Below, piece after piece: positions 15,105 to 23,755 of a stretch of 50,527 nucleotides of DNA (positions are counted from its first letter, which is position 1; the number at the start of each line of letters is the position of its first letter). The translations under genes and the position numbers were made by a program. Origin of the DNA: an uncultured Alphaproteobacteria bacterium (GTDB taxonomy: Bacteria > Pseudomonadota > Alphaproteobacteria > Micropepsales > Micropepsaceae); the NCBI GenBank assembly GCA_903897605.1, contig CAIUCH010000044.1, forward strand, positions 1 through 50,527. Reading direction: 5' to 3'. The notes below the pieces were generated by a model, which worked only from the letters and a program-made list of their open reading frames with translations, did no database searches and was not told where the DNA came from.

Positions 15105-16045
15105 TGCGCGGTATCGCGCGCCGCGATTTCCTTGGCGCCGGCGCGGCGCTGCTGGCGTCCGTGCCGACCTGGGCCGCCGACGAGCCTTCCGCTGCGAAAA
15201 ACAAATCACGCCTGATCCTGCTGGGCACCGGCGGCGGGCCGACACCAAAGCCAAACCGCGCCGCGCCGGCCCAGGTCATTATCGTGAATGGCGTTTCTTA
15301 TGTGATCGATTGCGGCAATGGCGTCGCCCGCCAGATGGTGCTGGCGGGTGTGCCACTGGCCTCGATCCGCGATGTCTTCATCACCCACCAGCATTCCGAT
15401 CACAATGCCGATTACGGCAATCTGATCTGGCTGAGCTGGGCGACCAACCTGGCAACGCGTGTCAACACCTATGGCCCGCCGCCCTTGGCGAAGATGACCC
15501 GCCTGTTCCTGGAAATGAACGATTACGACATCAAGGTCCGGATGGCCGATGAAGGCCGCCCGCCGCTCAAGAATCTGATCGCGCCGCATGAAATCACCAG
15601 CGACGGCGTGGTGCTACGCGATGTCAATGTCACGGTGACCGCGGCGCTGGTCGAGCATCCGCTCGTCAAACCGGCCTTCGCCTATCGCTTCGATTGTCCT
15701 GACCGGTCCATCGTCATCTCGGGTGACACCCATCCGTCGGAAAATCTTGTACGCCTGGCCAAGGGCGCCGATGTGTTGGTGCACGAAGTGATGTACCTGC
15801 CGGCGCTGGAGCATCTGATCGGCAGCGAACCGAACGCCGTCACGCTTCGCAAGCATCTTTTGGCCAGCCACACCACCACCGAACAGGTCGGCCGCATCGC
15901 AACAGAGGCCGGTGTGAAGACCCTGGTCCTGTCGCATTTCGTGCCAGGCGCCACACCGCCGATCGAAGACCAGGTCTGGTTCGACGCCGTGCGTCCCTAT
16001 TATTCCGGAAATCTCATTGTCGGCCGGGATTTGCTGGAGATTTAA
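15104..16045 (+). CDS. Tat-exported metallo-beta-lactamase-fold hydrolase
   Basis: A 313-residue MBL-fold enzyme. The N-terminus has a twin-arginine signal (RRDFLGAGAALLASVPTWA), so it is exported folded, presumably with metals bound. Metal-binding motifs are THQHSDHNADYGN, VEHPLVKPA, ISGDTHPSENLV and LSHFVPG, the pattern of the RNase Z/arylsulfatase-like MBL subgroup with two zinc ions. Substrate is unknown; related exported enzymes are annotated only as MBL-fold hydrolases. It overlaps the upstream S46 peptidase stop by 1 nt (TGATG), so the two are probably made together. Confidence 0.88.
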   Translation: MRGIARRDFLGAGAALLASVPTWAADEPSAAKNKSRLILLGTGGGPTPKPNRAAPAQVIIVNGVSYVIDCGNGVARQMVLAGVPLASIRDVFITHQHSDHNADYGNLIWLSWATNLATRVNTYGPPPLAKMTRLFLEMNDYDIKVRMADEGRPPLKNLIAPHEITSDGVVLRDVNVTVTAALVEHPLVKPAFAYRFDCPDRSIVISGDTHPSENLVRLAKGADVLVHEVMYLPALEHLIGSEPNAVTLRKHLLASHTTTEQVGRIATEAGVKTLVLSHFVPGATPPIEDQVWFDAVRPYYSGNLIVGRDLLEI

Positions 16046-16129
16046 CGAATTCCCCGCCGGTGGATCGTGTTGACATTGACAGCGGCCCGGGAGCACCGTT
16101 GATGCCATAACAGCATCAGGGGGCATAAT

Positions 16130-16471
16130 ATGAACAGGGATGGTTTGATTATCGCCACAGCCGTAGGGCTTTTCCTGCAGCTCGCCATGGTCGTGGTCGG
16201 TCACTATGTGCCGGCAATCCGGGAAAAGGGCTTTGCCGTCGGCGGCATGTTCTTTTCGCTGGTCGCCGGATTCATTTACGCCCGGATGGCGCATGCCGGC
16301 TGGGGCGGCGCTTGCGGCGGCGGCGCGATTGCCGGCGGGTTATGCGCAGTCCTCGCCATTGCCGTGTCCGTGACATTGAAGGATGTGCCGGCGCAGATCC
16401 TGGTGATCGGCACCAGCGCTTCGATTGTCACCGGCGTAATCGGCGGCGCGGTGGGAAAACTGCTCTCCTAA
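16130..16471 (+). CDS. small integral membrane protein, 113 residues
   Basis: Predicted product has about four hydrophobic helices: GLIIATAVGLFLQLAMVVV, AVGGMFFSLVAGFIYA, AIAGGLCAVLAIAVSV and ILVIGTSASIVTGVIGGAVG, with glycine-rich turns. No family is recognised. AGGGGG lies 8 nt before the ATG, and tandem TTGACA hexamers at 16070-16081 could be a -35 region, though no good -10 box is seen. It is a stand-alone gene convergent with the next amidohydrolase, 9 bp apart. Function is unknown. Confidence 0.75.
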   Translation: MNRDGLIIATAVGLFLQLAMVVVGHYVPAIREKGFAVGGMFFSLVAGFIYARMAHAGWGGACGGGAIAGGLCAVLAIAVSVTLKDVPAQILVIGTSASIVTGVIGGAVGKLLS

Positions 16472-16480
16472 ACGGGAGTT

Positions 16481-17773
16481 CTATTTGCGGTAGACCATGC
16501 CGTCCTTCATGACGAAGGACACATGCTCCACGGCCGTGATGTCGTCCAAGGGATTGCCGGGGACCGCGACAATGTCGGCGTAATAACCCGGCTTGAGTTC
16601 GCCGATCTGGCCCTGCCAGCGCAGGATCTGGGCGCCGTTCAGATAGTCCGCCTGCAAGACGGCAAGCGGCGTCATGCCGTATTTCACCATCAGCTCGAAT
16701 TCGCGCGCCTGGGTGCCGTGGGCAAACGGCCCGACATCGGAGCCGACGGCGAAGGGAATGCCGGCGGCGATCTGTTTTTTAAATTCGCGGATTTTGTAGT
16801 CCAGCATCGCATGTTCGCGGGCGGCGGCCTCGGCATTGGCGGCATGGTCGGCGAAATATTCGAAAATGACGAAAGTCGGCACCGCCGGAATATGTTTCTG
16901 CTTCATCAGCTGCATGGTCTGGTCGCTGAGCTGGGTGGCATGATCGATCGAGGCGACGCCGGCCTGGGCGGCATATAATGTTCCCGGCTCGCCCTGGGCG
17001 TGGACGCCGACATTGGTCTCTAGCCGCGCCGCTTCGTCGATCGCCGCTTTCAGCTGCGCCGCGGTATATTGATAGGGCGTGTGGAATTCGCCGCCCCGCA
17101 TGGAATCCGCCCCGGTCTCGTAAATCTTGACGAAATCGGCGCCGTCCTTGCGCTGCTGGCGAATGACTTCGACCAGTTGATCTCCGCTGTTGGCATAGTC
17201 CGCGTTGGCCAGCACATGCTGGGCGGGATTATAGCGGATCGCATCCTCATGGCCGCCCAGGATGCTGATGGCATTGCCGCTGATCCGCATGCGGGGTCCC
17301 GGGATCAGTCCTTTGTCGATGGCGTTGCGCACCGAGGTGTCGGCCGAACCGGCACCTTCGGTGCCCATGTCGCGCTCGGCGGTGAAACCGGCCATCAGAT
17401 CGTCCCGCGCCGCCAGGGTCGCCAGGATCGTGCGCTGCGATTCCGATTCCTCGACGGTTTGCAAATCCTCCGCCCCCGGATGCAGAAACAGATGCACATG
17501 CGCATCGATCAGGCCCGGCATCAGGGTCGAATTGCCCAAATCGATCGTCTCCGCGCCAGCAGGGTGCGGCACCGACGCGCCGGCGGCGATGATGCGGTCG
17601 CCTTCGACCAGCACTTCACCGGGACTGACGATATGGCCGCTCGCCACATCCAAGAGGCGTGCGGCATGCAGCACGATCGGATGAGCCGGGCGGGGCGCTG
17701 CTTGCTGGGCCTGAGCGGCAGACGGCAGGATCGCGAGAAGCAGCGCGGGAAGCGCGGATCGGCTGGCTATCAT
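16481..17773 (-). CDS. exported metal-dependent amidohydrolase
   Basis: A 430-residue amidohydrolase of the imidazolonepropionase-like group. A signal peptide (1-23, ending SAAQAQ) indicates periplasmic location. Metal and catalytic motifs in order: LIDAHVHLFLH, the bridging lysine in FVKIYETG, GVHAQGEPG, SIDHATQL and the aspartate in VGSDVGPF; the closing motif is GYYADIVAVPGNPLDDI. GGAG lies 7 nt before the ATG at 17773. Such enzymes cleave amide or cyclic amide bonds in peptides or antibiotics; the substrate is unknown. It resembles the C-terminal half of the propeller amidohydrolase at 6889, without the propeller. Confidence 0.9.
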   Translation of the reverse strand: MIASRSALPALLLAILPSAAQAQQAAPRPAHPIVLHAARLLDVASGHIVSPGEVLVEGDRIIAAGASVPHPAGAETIDLGNSTLMPGLIDAHVHLFLHPGAEDLQTVEESESQRTILATLAARDDLMAGFTAERDMGTEGAGSADTSVRNAIDKGLIPGPRMRISGNAISILGGHEDAIRYNPAQHVLANADYANSGDQLVEVIRQQRKDGADFVKIYETGADSMRGGEFHTPYQYTAAQLKAAIDEAARLETNVGVHAQGEPGTLYAAQAGVASIDHATQLSDQTMQLMKQKHIPAVPTFVIFEYFADHAANAEAAAREHAMLDYKIREFKKQIAAGIPFAVGSDVGPFAHGTQAREFELMVKYGMTPLAVLQADYLNGAQILRWQGQIGELKPGYYADIVAVPGNPLDDITAVEHVSFVMKDGMVYRK

Positions 17774-17865
17774 GGCGGGCTCCGAAAAGGCGCGGAGTAG
17801 AGTTTAATCCAGCCAGGATGGCAAATAACACAGCCGGGATCATGATATTTTTGGGAAACAAGATA

Positions 17866-19007
17866 ATGGCCGATGCGAACTTGCTGACACTCCCGACGCC
17901 CTGCCTTCTGCTCGATCAGATGCGTCTGGCGCGCAATGCGCAGCGGATGCGCGCCCGCGCCGCCGGTCTTGGCGTTACATTCCGGCCGCATCTGAAAAGC
18001 GCAAAATCGCTGGAGGCCGCGGATTTCGTATTGGGCTCGCCAGCCGGACCCGCCACCGTTTCCACGCTCAAGGAAGCGGAGATGTTTGGGGCCGCCGGCA
18101 TCACCGATCTTCTGTACGCGGTGTGCATTAGCCCGCAAAAATTACCCCGGGTGACGCGGCTGCGCCAAAGCGGCATCGATTTGAAAATCATTCTGGATTC
18201 GGTGGAAGCCGCGGAATTCGTTGCCGCGCATGCCAGCAAATCGAAGGACCCCCTGCCCGTCCTGATCGAGATCGATATGGACGATCATCGCTCCGGCGTC
18301 CGCTGGGACAGTCGTGACATGCTGCTTCGCATCGGCGAACGATTGACCGGTCACGGCGCCGTTCTGCAAGGCGTGATGTGTCATGCCGGAGAGAGTTACA
18401 ATCTCCATGACGGTGCGGCGCTTGCCGCGGCGGCCGATATCGAACGCAGCAGAATTCTGATGGCGGCACAGATCCTGCGCGCCGCCGGCATGCCTGCCCG
18501 GTGGTCAGTGTGGGAGCAACACCCACGGCCCTGACCGCGCGATCCTATGCGGGCGTCACCGAACTGCGCGCCGGCGTCTATATGTTCTTCGATCTGGTCC
18601 AGGCGGGGATCGGCGTATGCGGCATCGACGACATCGCGCTCAGTGTCCTTGCCACCGTAATCGGCCATCAGCGGGACAAAAATTGGATCATCACCGATGC
18701 GGGGTGGATGGCATTGTCCGCGGACCGGGGCACGGCGGGTCAGGCGGTGGATCAATATTACGGTATCGTCTGCGATCCCGAGGGCCGGCCATATGACGAT
18801 CTGGTGGTGCTGAGAGCCAATCAGGAGCATGGCATTATCGCTGCCAGGCCGGGATCGGCGGCGAAGATACCCGAACTGCGGATCGGCGATCGGGTCCGCA
18901 TCCTTCCCAATCACGCCTGCGCCACCGCCGCGCAGCACGACCAGTATTATGTCATGGACGAGAAGAATGCCGTCGCCGCGACCTGGCCGCGCTTTCGCGG
19001 CTGGTGA
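17866..19007 (+). pseudogene. D-threonine aldolase / D-serine dehydratase-like gene with a frameshift
   Basis: Two adjacent frames together encode one fold-type III PLP enzyme of about 380 residues. The first frame (17866 to stop at 18534) has the alanine-racemase-like N-terminal barrel: TPCLLLDQ, the PLP-lysine region RPHLKSAKS, EIDMDDHRSGV and CHAGESY. The second frame continues with VVSVGATPTALT, ELRAGVYMFFD and the C-terminal metal motif PNHACAT, whose H-x-C resembles D-serine dehydratases. The break lies in GCCTGCCCGGTGG at about 18492-18504: one extra C restores APVVSVGAT. This is a one-base deletion in a C run, either a real pseudogene or a sequencing error. Everything else looks intact and uncorrupted, so the lesion is recent or artefactual. 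Confidence 0.87.
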
Positions 19008-19037
19008 GGAACCGCGCCGCTACGTATCAAGCATATC

Positions 19038-19475
19038 TCAATAAGGCAGCGGCTTTAGGTCCGGGGGCAACCAATGCCGCCGTGCTTCGACCGAGAAAAG
19101 GCGCTCGCGGCTCCAATAGGCCAGCAGCCATTTGGAATCGCCCAGGGGAGACACCAGCAAGCCATCCAGAATTTCATGCAGCGGCCGCGACGGCTCCGCC
19201 GTCAGCAAGGCGCGCACGGCGGCGAGCGACGCCCGCGTGATGGTTTCGTGATAACCGCTTGTGTCGGTGTTCGCCGTGCCGGTCGCATCGTTATAGGCCC
19301 GGATCAGGCCCGGCATTTCGGTGTCCAGATCCAGCCCCGAGCGATGGCGCACCAGCCACAGACTCACCGCGAAATGGGCCGCGTGAGTCCATTCCGGTTT
19401 GGGCAATGAGCGATCGAGAAATTTCTTGCCCGCCCGCGCGATCTCGGTGTCGTTGGAAAATTGCCGCCCCTGCAT
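19038..19475 (-). CDS. conserved hypothetical protein, 145 residues
   Basis: A soluble 145-residue protein with no signal peptide. It carries EWTHAAHFAVSLWLVRHR, a motif I recall in a widespread uncharacterised proteobacterial family, and further conserved-looking stretches GYHETITRASL and PLGDSKWLLAYWSRERLFS. Histidine-rich placement might mean metal or ligand binding, but this is a guess. It is convergent with the PLP-enzyme gene (30 bp gap), and the lipoprotein terminator lies just upstream. No enzymatic role can be assigned. Confidence 0.75.
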   Translation of the reverse strand: MQGRQFSNDTEIARAGKKFLDRSLPKPEWTHAAHFAVSLWLVRHRSGLDLDTEMPGLIRAYNDATGTANTDTSGYHETITRASLAAVRALLTAEPSRPLHEILDGLLVSPLGDSKWLLAYWSRERLFSVEARRHWLPPDLKPLPY

Positions 19476-19496
19476 GGGGGCAACATAACGAAATAC

Positions 19497-19518
19497 CCCG
19501 CCGGGGAAACCCGGCGGG
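19497..19518 (-). terminator. hairpin terminator after the lipoprotein gene
   Basis: CCCGCCGGG and CCCGGCGGG form a perfect 9-bp stem closed on the plus strand by a GAAA tetraloop. In the minus direction it lies 15 nt past the lipoprotein stop codon and is followed by GTATTTCGTT, only moderately T-rich. Confidence 0.6.
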
Positions 19519-19533
19519 CTATGAAATTCGACC

Positions 19534-19947
19534 TTAGGTGCCCGACGGCGCGATGGGCTTCTTGTGCTTTACCTTGTGATGCACCTTGGCGAAATGCTTG
19601 GGCATCAGGTGGCGCTCAAGATAGGAAATGCGCGCATTGGCCCGCGTCAAGCCGGTCTGGGCGGTGGTCGCCTTCTGGTCGGCGGTCTGAGCGGCGGCCA
19701 TGGCACTATTGCCGATACCAGCCGCTTCGTCCGCACGGGCCTGGGCGGCACCGGCATGGCTGTCGGCACTGCCGGCGTGGCTGTCGGCATTGGCGGCATG
19801 GCTGTCAGCAGCCGAAGCATGCTGGTCGGCAAGGTTGGCGGAATTCTGCGCCTGCTCGACGGAGGAACGCGTCGCGCATCCGGCCAGGAGCAGCGGCACG
19901 CCAAGCGCGAGAACAAACACCCCGCGCGGTATGGCAAATTTTTGCAT
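19534..19947 (-). CDS. Lpp-like lipoprotein with histidine-striped heptad repeat
   Basis: A 137-residue lipoprotein. The signal peptide ends in the lipobox LLAGC, with lipidated Cys24. Residues 41-67 are almost exact heptads of the type ADSHAxx; His43, 57, 50 and 64 recur every seven residues, which would place them along one face of a helix or coiled coil. The helix continues alanine-rich to about 90, and the C-terminus is basic (KHFAKVHHKVKHKK), suited to binding peptidoglycan or lipopolysaccharide, as Lpp does. GGGAG lies 7 nt before the ATG at 19947. Homology to Lpp is by architecture only, and the histidine stripe is unusual. Confidence 0.8.
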   Translation of the reverse strand: MQKFAIPRGVFVLALGVPLLLAGCATRSSVEQAQNSANLADQHASAADSHAANADSHAGSADSHAGAAQARADEAAGIGNSAMAAAQTADQKATTAQTGLTRANARISYLERHLMPKHFAKVHHKVKHKKPIAPSGT

Positions 19948-20069
19948 GGAGGACTCCCTGAGGAACGATGCGCTATGGGGGTCCTGCCGCGTGGCGCAAT
20001 TAAGGCGAGACTGCGCCGCAACTGGGGTCATTGCGGCTCCGGAGTCCGAACACAATATTGGCGCAATTA

Positions 20070-21287
20070 TTACCGGCCTCGACGCGCCGCAACAGCGGTG
20101 AGAAATGCGGCATAGCTCCAGGCCAGATGCCTGGCGGATGTCTGCGCCCCGCTGGTCTGGTCAAATTGTTCCGACAGATCGCCATTTTCCGGCGTGAAGG
20201 CGCGCACGGTTTGCAGATAGGCATCGCCTTTGGCGCGTTCGCCGCTGCGGAAGCAGAACTCGGCCGCCCCCAGGGTGGCAAAATAATAGGCGCCGCCGGA
20301 GTAATATTTGTCGCCCGCATAGCGCCCCATGGCTGGCGCCCATCCCGCCGGACGGTCCTGGTTGATCGGGTAACTGGCGCCGAACAATGCCTCGAGGCGC
20401 GCCAAAGTCGCGGTGTACCGCTCGCCCGCCATCCGGGCATGATTCGCGGCCAGGATGACGGCAATATCCAGCAGCTTTTCCGGCGCCCCGCCTTCCACTT
20501 TGCGCGAACGGATATGGGCCTGCTCCTCCATCCAGAAATCATCCAAGATGGATTCAATCACGGCCGCCTCGGCGCGGCAGCGTTCCGCATTCTTGACGTC
20601 ACCCCGCGTCATCAACCAGGCCCCGCCTTCATTCAGCGCCGCCGCCGAGACCCGCAGGGTGTAGGCGTGCAGGCCATTTTCTTCTTCCCAGATATCGAAA
20701 CAGGGCTGCCGCGCGTGGCGAAGCACGAAACCCAGATCCCGGCGCAGCAATGTCGCCGCATCGCCTTCCGCTCCCCAGCGCAAGAGGGTAAGCGCCCGCA
20801 AGGCGGGACCATCATTCTGCGGCCTGGGCCAATCGGTGATGTCGAGCGTGCCGTCGGGATTGACCCGTGTTTCCGCCTCGATGGCCATGCCATGCGCGCC
20901 ATTCAGGCTGGGACGGAGGAAACGCGTAAAATCCGGCATCGCCGCCGCGCGCCAATCGGTTGGCGCGGTACGACCATCCAGCGCCCCCAGATCCAGGCTG
21001 AAACGCACAAAATCCTGAAAATGATTGTCCGCCGCGGCCAGCTCGCTTCGCAGCAGGCGAAGCGCGTCCATCACGACGGCACTGTCGCGATACCAATGGA
21101 AGAAATAGTCCGGATCTGGGTCGTAGGCGGCCAGCACCGGCGACGCCACCACGGATCCGCGCTTTGGAACGATCACTTGGCCGAAACGCGCCCGCTCCTT
21201 GATAATGTCGATGGGGGAGATGCTGTTCAGCAGCATCTGCGCCGCGTGATCCCATTGCCGCGCGATCCATCGTTCCAGATCGCTCAC
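20070..21287 (-). CDS. glycoside hydrolase family 15 protein (glucoamylase-like)
   Basis: A 405-residue (alpha/alpha)6-barrel glycosidase of the GH15 type. Motifs in order: GSVVASPVLA and DYFFHWYRDSAVVMDAL, WPRPQNDGPALRA, the general-acid glutamate in FDIWEEENGLHAYT, and the general-base glutamate in DLSEQFDQTSG. GH15 enzymes release beta-D-glucose from alpha-glucans or act on glucodextran or trehalose. No signal peptide is present, so it is probably cytoplasmic. The GTG start at 21287 overlaps the GH144 stop as GTGA, so the two are coupled. GH15 next to GH144 and GH3 suggests use of a mixed or unusual glucan. Length is close to that of the bacterial catalytic domain alone. Confidence 0.87.
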   Translation of the reverse strand: MSDLERWIARQWDHAAQMLLNSISPIDIIKERARFGQVIVPKRGSVVASPVLAAYDPDPDYFFHWYRDSAVVMDALRLLRSELAAADNHFQDFVRFSLDLGALDGRTAPTDWRAAAMPDFTRFLRPSLNGAHGMAIEAETRVNPDGTLDITDWPRPQNDGPALRALTLLRWGAEGDAATLLRRDLGFVLRHARQPCFDIWEEENGLHAYTLRVSAAALNEGGAWLMTRGDVKNAERCRAEAAVIESILDDFWMEEQAHIRSRKVEGGAPEKLLDIAVILAANHARMAGERYTATLARLEALFGASYPINQDRPAGWAPAMGRYAGDKYYSGGAYYFATLGAAEFCFRSGERAKGDAYLQTVRAFTPENGDLSEQFDQTSGAQTSARHLAWSYAAFLTAVAARRGR

Positions 21288-22534
21288 GCATGCAATCCCG
21301 TAAAGCCCAGGCGCCGCAGCCCCGATTGCACTTCCGGCGCCGCCATGAACAGCTTCCACAACAAGCCGCTGCGATAATTCTCCATCATCACGATAATGGG
21401 TCCCTGGTCGATCGCCAGGAAAGTATCGGCCCACCAATTGCGGGTTTCATTGAAGGCGTCGGCAAATCCGAAGCGGCCCCACAGCTTGTCGCCATGGGCA
21501 GAGAGAAAATGGCGCAGCGCCGCCATCGCCGCTTCGGGCGCATAGGGAAAGCTCGACAGCGCCGCCGTGGGCGAGATGGTGCCATTGTCACTGTTCGGGG
21601 CATGCGCCTCATAGCCGGACGGATCATCGCTGGCCGTCAGGCCCCAGCAGGCGGGGCCATAGCCGGCAAAGCCCCCCGGATTGGCGATGCAATGGGCGCG
21701 GTTGGCCGCCACCTGCGCCACATTCTGCCGCCAGTAATCGGCATGGCCATCCGCCAGGCCGTACGGATCAAGACCGCAAAAGGAATAATGCGCGAAGAAA
21801 AGCGGGCCACCACCATCAGGACCAAGCGGCAAATGCACACCGCAATAGATTTTCCCGTTCCAATAATCGGTGCTGTTGCAAAAGCCATTTTCATAGACCT
21901 TCGCGCTGATGGAATGATGCGCGGCGCCCGCTGCCAGAACATAGGTGATCAGGGTTTCATTCCATCCGCGAATCGAATGGTTCATCGCCCAGCCATGCTG
22001 GGCGCTCCAATGCCAATAAAGGACGTCTTCGCCGTGCCGGTACCAATCCCATTCCACCGCATCGAAAAGCGTGGTGATGCGGGCCGCCAATGTGATCTCG
22101 CCGGCAAAATATTGCCGCGCCGTGAGCAGGCCCATCATCAGAAGGGCAGTTTCCACCAGGTCGCCGCCGTCATCGAGCGGCCCGAAGGGAATCGTCTTGC
22201 CCGTCTCCCCATGCAGGAAATGCGGATAGGCGCCGTGATAACGCTCCGCCTTTTCCAGCAGATCGAGCATGCGCGTCAGCCGCATCACAGCGTCCGCGCG
22301 CATGACCCAGCCGCGTTCCACCGCCACCACCAGCGCCATGATCCCGAATCCGCTGCCGCCAACCGCGACCAGATCGCCCGGCGGGTCGGCCTCTGTGGTG
22401 GAACGGTCGCGCGCCAGGAAGCTGGCCGGTTCCGCCCCGTCCCAGAAAAAGTGGAACGTCTGCCGCGCCACCGCTTCGAGCAGCGCGTCATCTTCCAGTT
22501 TCAAGAGATCGGCAAGGGCGGCAATTTCCATCAT
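21284..22534 (-). CDS. GH144-like glycoamylase-domain protein (endo-beta-1,2-glucanase family)
   Basis: A 416-residue protein of the glycoamylase-domain type (Pfam PF10091), which includes GH144 endo-beta-1,2-glucanases. Signature stretches are FLARDRSTT, GGSGFGIMALVVAVERGW, NSDNGTISPTAALSSFPYAPE and the C-terminal IDQGPIIVMMENYRSGLLW. No signal peptide is visible, whereas many GH144 enzymes are exported, so this one may act on imported oligosaccharides. The ATG at 22534 is chosen over an upstream in-frame start because GGAAAAG lies just before it and it clears the transporter stop by 10 bp. It sits between the permease and the GH15 gene in one operon. Exact linkage specificity is inferred from family, not shown. 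Confidence 0.85.
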   Translation of the reverse strand: MMEIAALADLLKLEDDALLEAVARQTFHFFWDGAEPASFLARDRSTTEADPPGDLVAVGGSGFGIMALVVAVERGWVMRADAVMRLTRMLDLLEKAERYHGAYPHFLHGETGKTIPFGPLDDGGDLVETALLMMGLLTARQYFAGEITLAARITTLFDAVEWDWYRHGEDVLYWHWSAQHGWAMNHSIRGWNETLITYVLAAGAAHHSISAKVYENGFCNSTDYWNGKIYCGVHLPLGPDGGGPLFFAHYSFCGLDPYGLADGHADYWRQNVAQVAANRAHCIANPGGFAGYGPACWGLTASDDPSGYEAHAPNSDNGTISPTAALSSFPYAPEAAMAALRHFLSAHGDKLWGRFGFADAFNETRNWWADTFLAIDQGPIIVMMENYRSGLLWKLFMAAPEVQSGLRRLGFTGLHA

Positions 22535-22544
22535 GACTTTTCCA

Positions 22545-23672
22545 TCACGACTCCGGATTTGGTTCCGGCACGGCATCCGGCGAGACCGCATCGCAATCCA
22601 GCACCGCGCGGCGGAAATCGGCGACCCGCAGCAAGGTGGCGCGCCAATCGGCGATGGTGGAGAAATTGTCCACGAACCAGCGCAGCGAGGACTGCACCTG
22701 GTTGAAGGCGCCCGCCGCCATCATCAGCCCGCCGAAACTGAGATTTCCGGCGAAATAGGCCGGCGCCGCGACAAGAATGGGCGCCACCAGGGTCAGCCAG
22801 CCATAGCCAGCCGTGACCCAGGTCAGTTCGGTCAGGCCGGTGACCAGGCTGCGCATCGCCGCCAGCACACCGGTGAGATCCATCCCGATGCGAGCCGCCG
22901 CCTGGGCTTCGCCGCCATCCTGCTCGATCTGGTCGATATGTTCATTGACCCGGTTGAGGGAGGTGCGCAGCTCGGATTCGCGCTGATAGCGATCGGCATT
23001 GCGCCGGATCAGACCGCCGCCCACCCAATAGCTCAGCAGCGACCCCGAACCGGAATAGACGATCGCCGCCCACACCATATAGCCCGGTATAACGAAGTCG
23101 CGGCCATCGGCGTGAAAAGCGAAGCTGCCGGAAATCCGCCACAGCACATCGACGAAGGTGATGAGCAGGATGGAGGATTGCAGCAACCCGACACCAAGAT
23201 CGGAGGACAACTCGGTCAGATGCCGGGCATCCTCATGCATGCGCTGATCGGGATTGACGCCCACCGGTCCCACCTTGGCGAGGCGGAAGGCGCGATGCGG
23301 CTTCAGCCATTCGCCCACCAAATCCTGCACCAGGCCCTGGCGCAGCCTGAGCTTCAGCATTTCGGCCAGCCAGCGCTGGACCACGTTCAAGACCAGAAGC
23401 GCGCCCGCGATGACCGCGAAAACACCAAGCTGCATCATGAACTCGTGAAACTCACGATGCGCCAGCGCATCGTAGAATGGCTGGTTCCAGCGATTGAGCC
23501 TGATCTGGCCATAGGTGGTAGCGACGATCACGCTGAAGATCGCTCCGCCCAGCAGAAACAGCCGGTTGCGGACCGGCGAGGCAAGCAAGGCGCGGATCAT
23601 CATGCCAAGCTGCGGCAGCAGCCCCGCCCCCTCTTCGTCCTGGTCGCCGCCCTGCGGCCCGTCGAGATACAT
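22545..23672 (-). CDS. ABC_membrane_2 / YddA-like permease lacking its ATPase domain
   Basis: A 375-residue inner-membrane protein with about six helices. WNQPFYDALAHREFHEF, the NPDQRMHED stretch, LSFGGLMMAAGAFNQVQ and SSLRWFVDNFSTIADWRATLLRV are hallmark sequences of YddA/SbmA-type transporters. In most YddA proteins a nucleotide-binding domain follows immediately; here the chain ends 28 residues after ADWRATL with a short acidic proline tail, and no Walker A or signature motif is encoded here or nearby. It may be a proton-driven BacA/SbmA-like importer or need an ATPase in trans. ATG at 23672, with AAGG 8 nt upstream. First gene of the operon with GH144 and GH15, so a sugar or oligosaccharide cargo is inferred. 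Confidence 0.85.
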   Translation of the reverse strand: MYLDGPQGGDQDEEGAGLLPQLGMMIRALLASPVRNRLFLLGGAIFSVIVATTYGQIRLNRWNQPFYDALAHREFHEFMMQLGVFAVIAGALLVLNVVQRWLAEMLKLRLRQGLVQDLVGEWLKPHRAFRLAKVGPVGVNPDQRMHEDARHLTELSSDLGVGLLQSSILLITFVDVLWRISGSFAFHADGRDFVIPGYMVWAAIVYSGSGSLLSYWVGGGLIRRNADRYQRESELRTSLNRVNEHIDQIEQDGGEAQAAARIGMDLTGVLAAMRSLVTGLTELTWVTAGYGWLTLVAPILVAAPAYFAGNLSFGGLMMAAGAFNQVQSSLRWFVDNFSTIADWRATLLRVADFRRAVLDCDAVSPDAVPEPNPES

Positions 23673-23755
23673 GTCTCGACCTTGCCATCCCGGAGCGGGA
23701 AACGGGATAGAAAAATCAGCGCTGGAGGCTATGGTGTTTGAAAAGGAGCCCTGCC

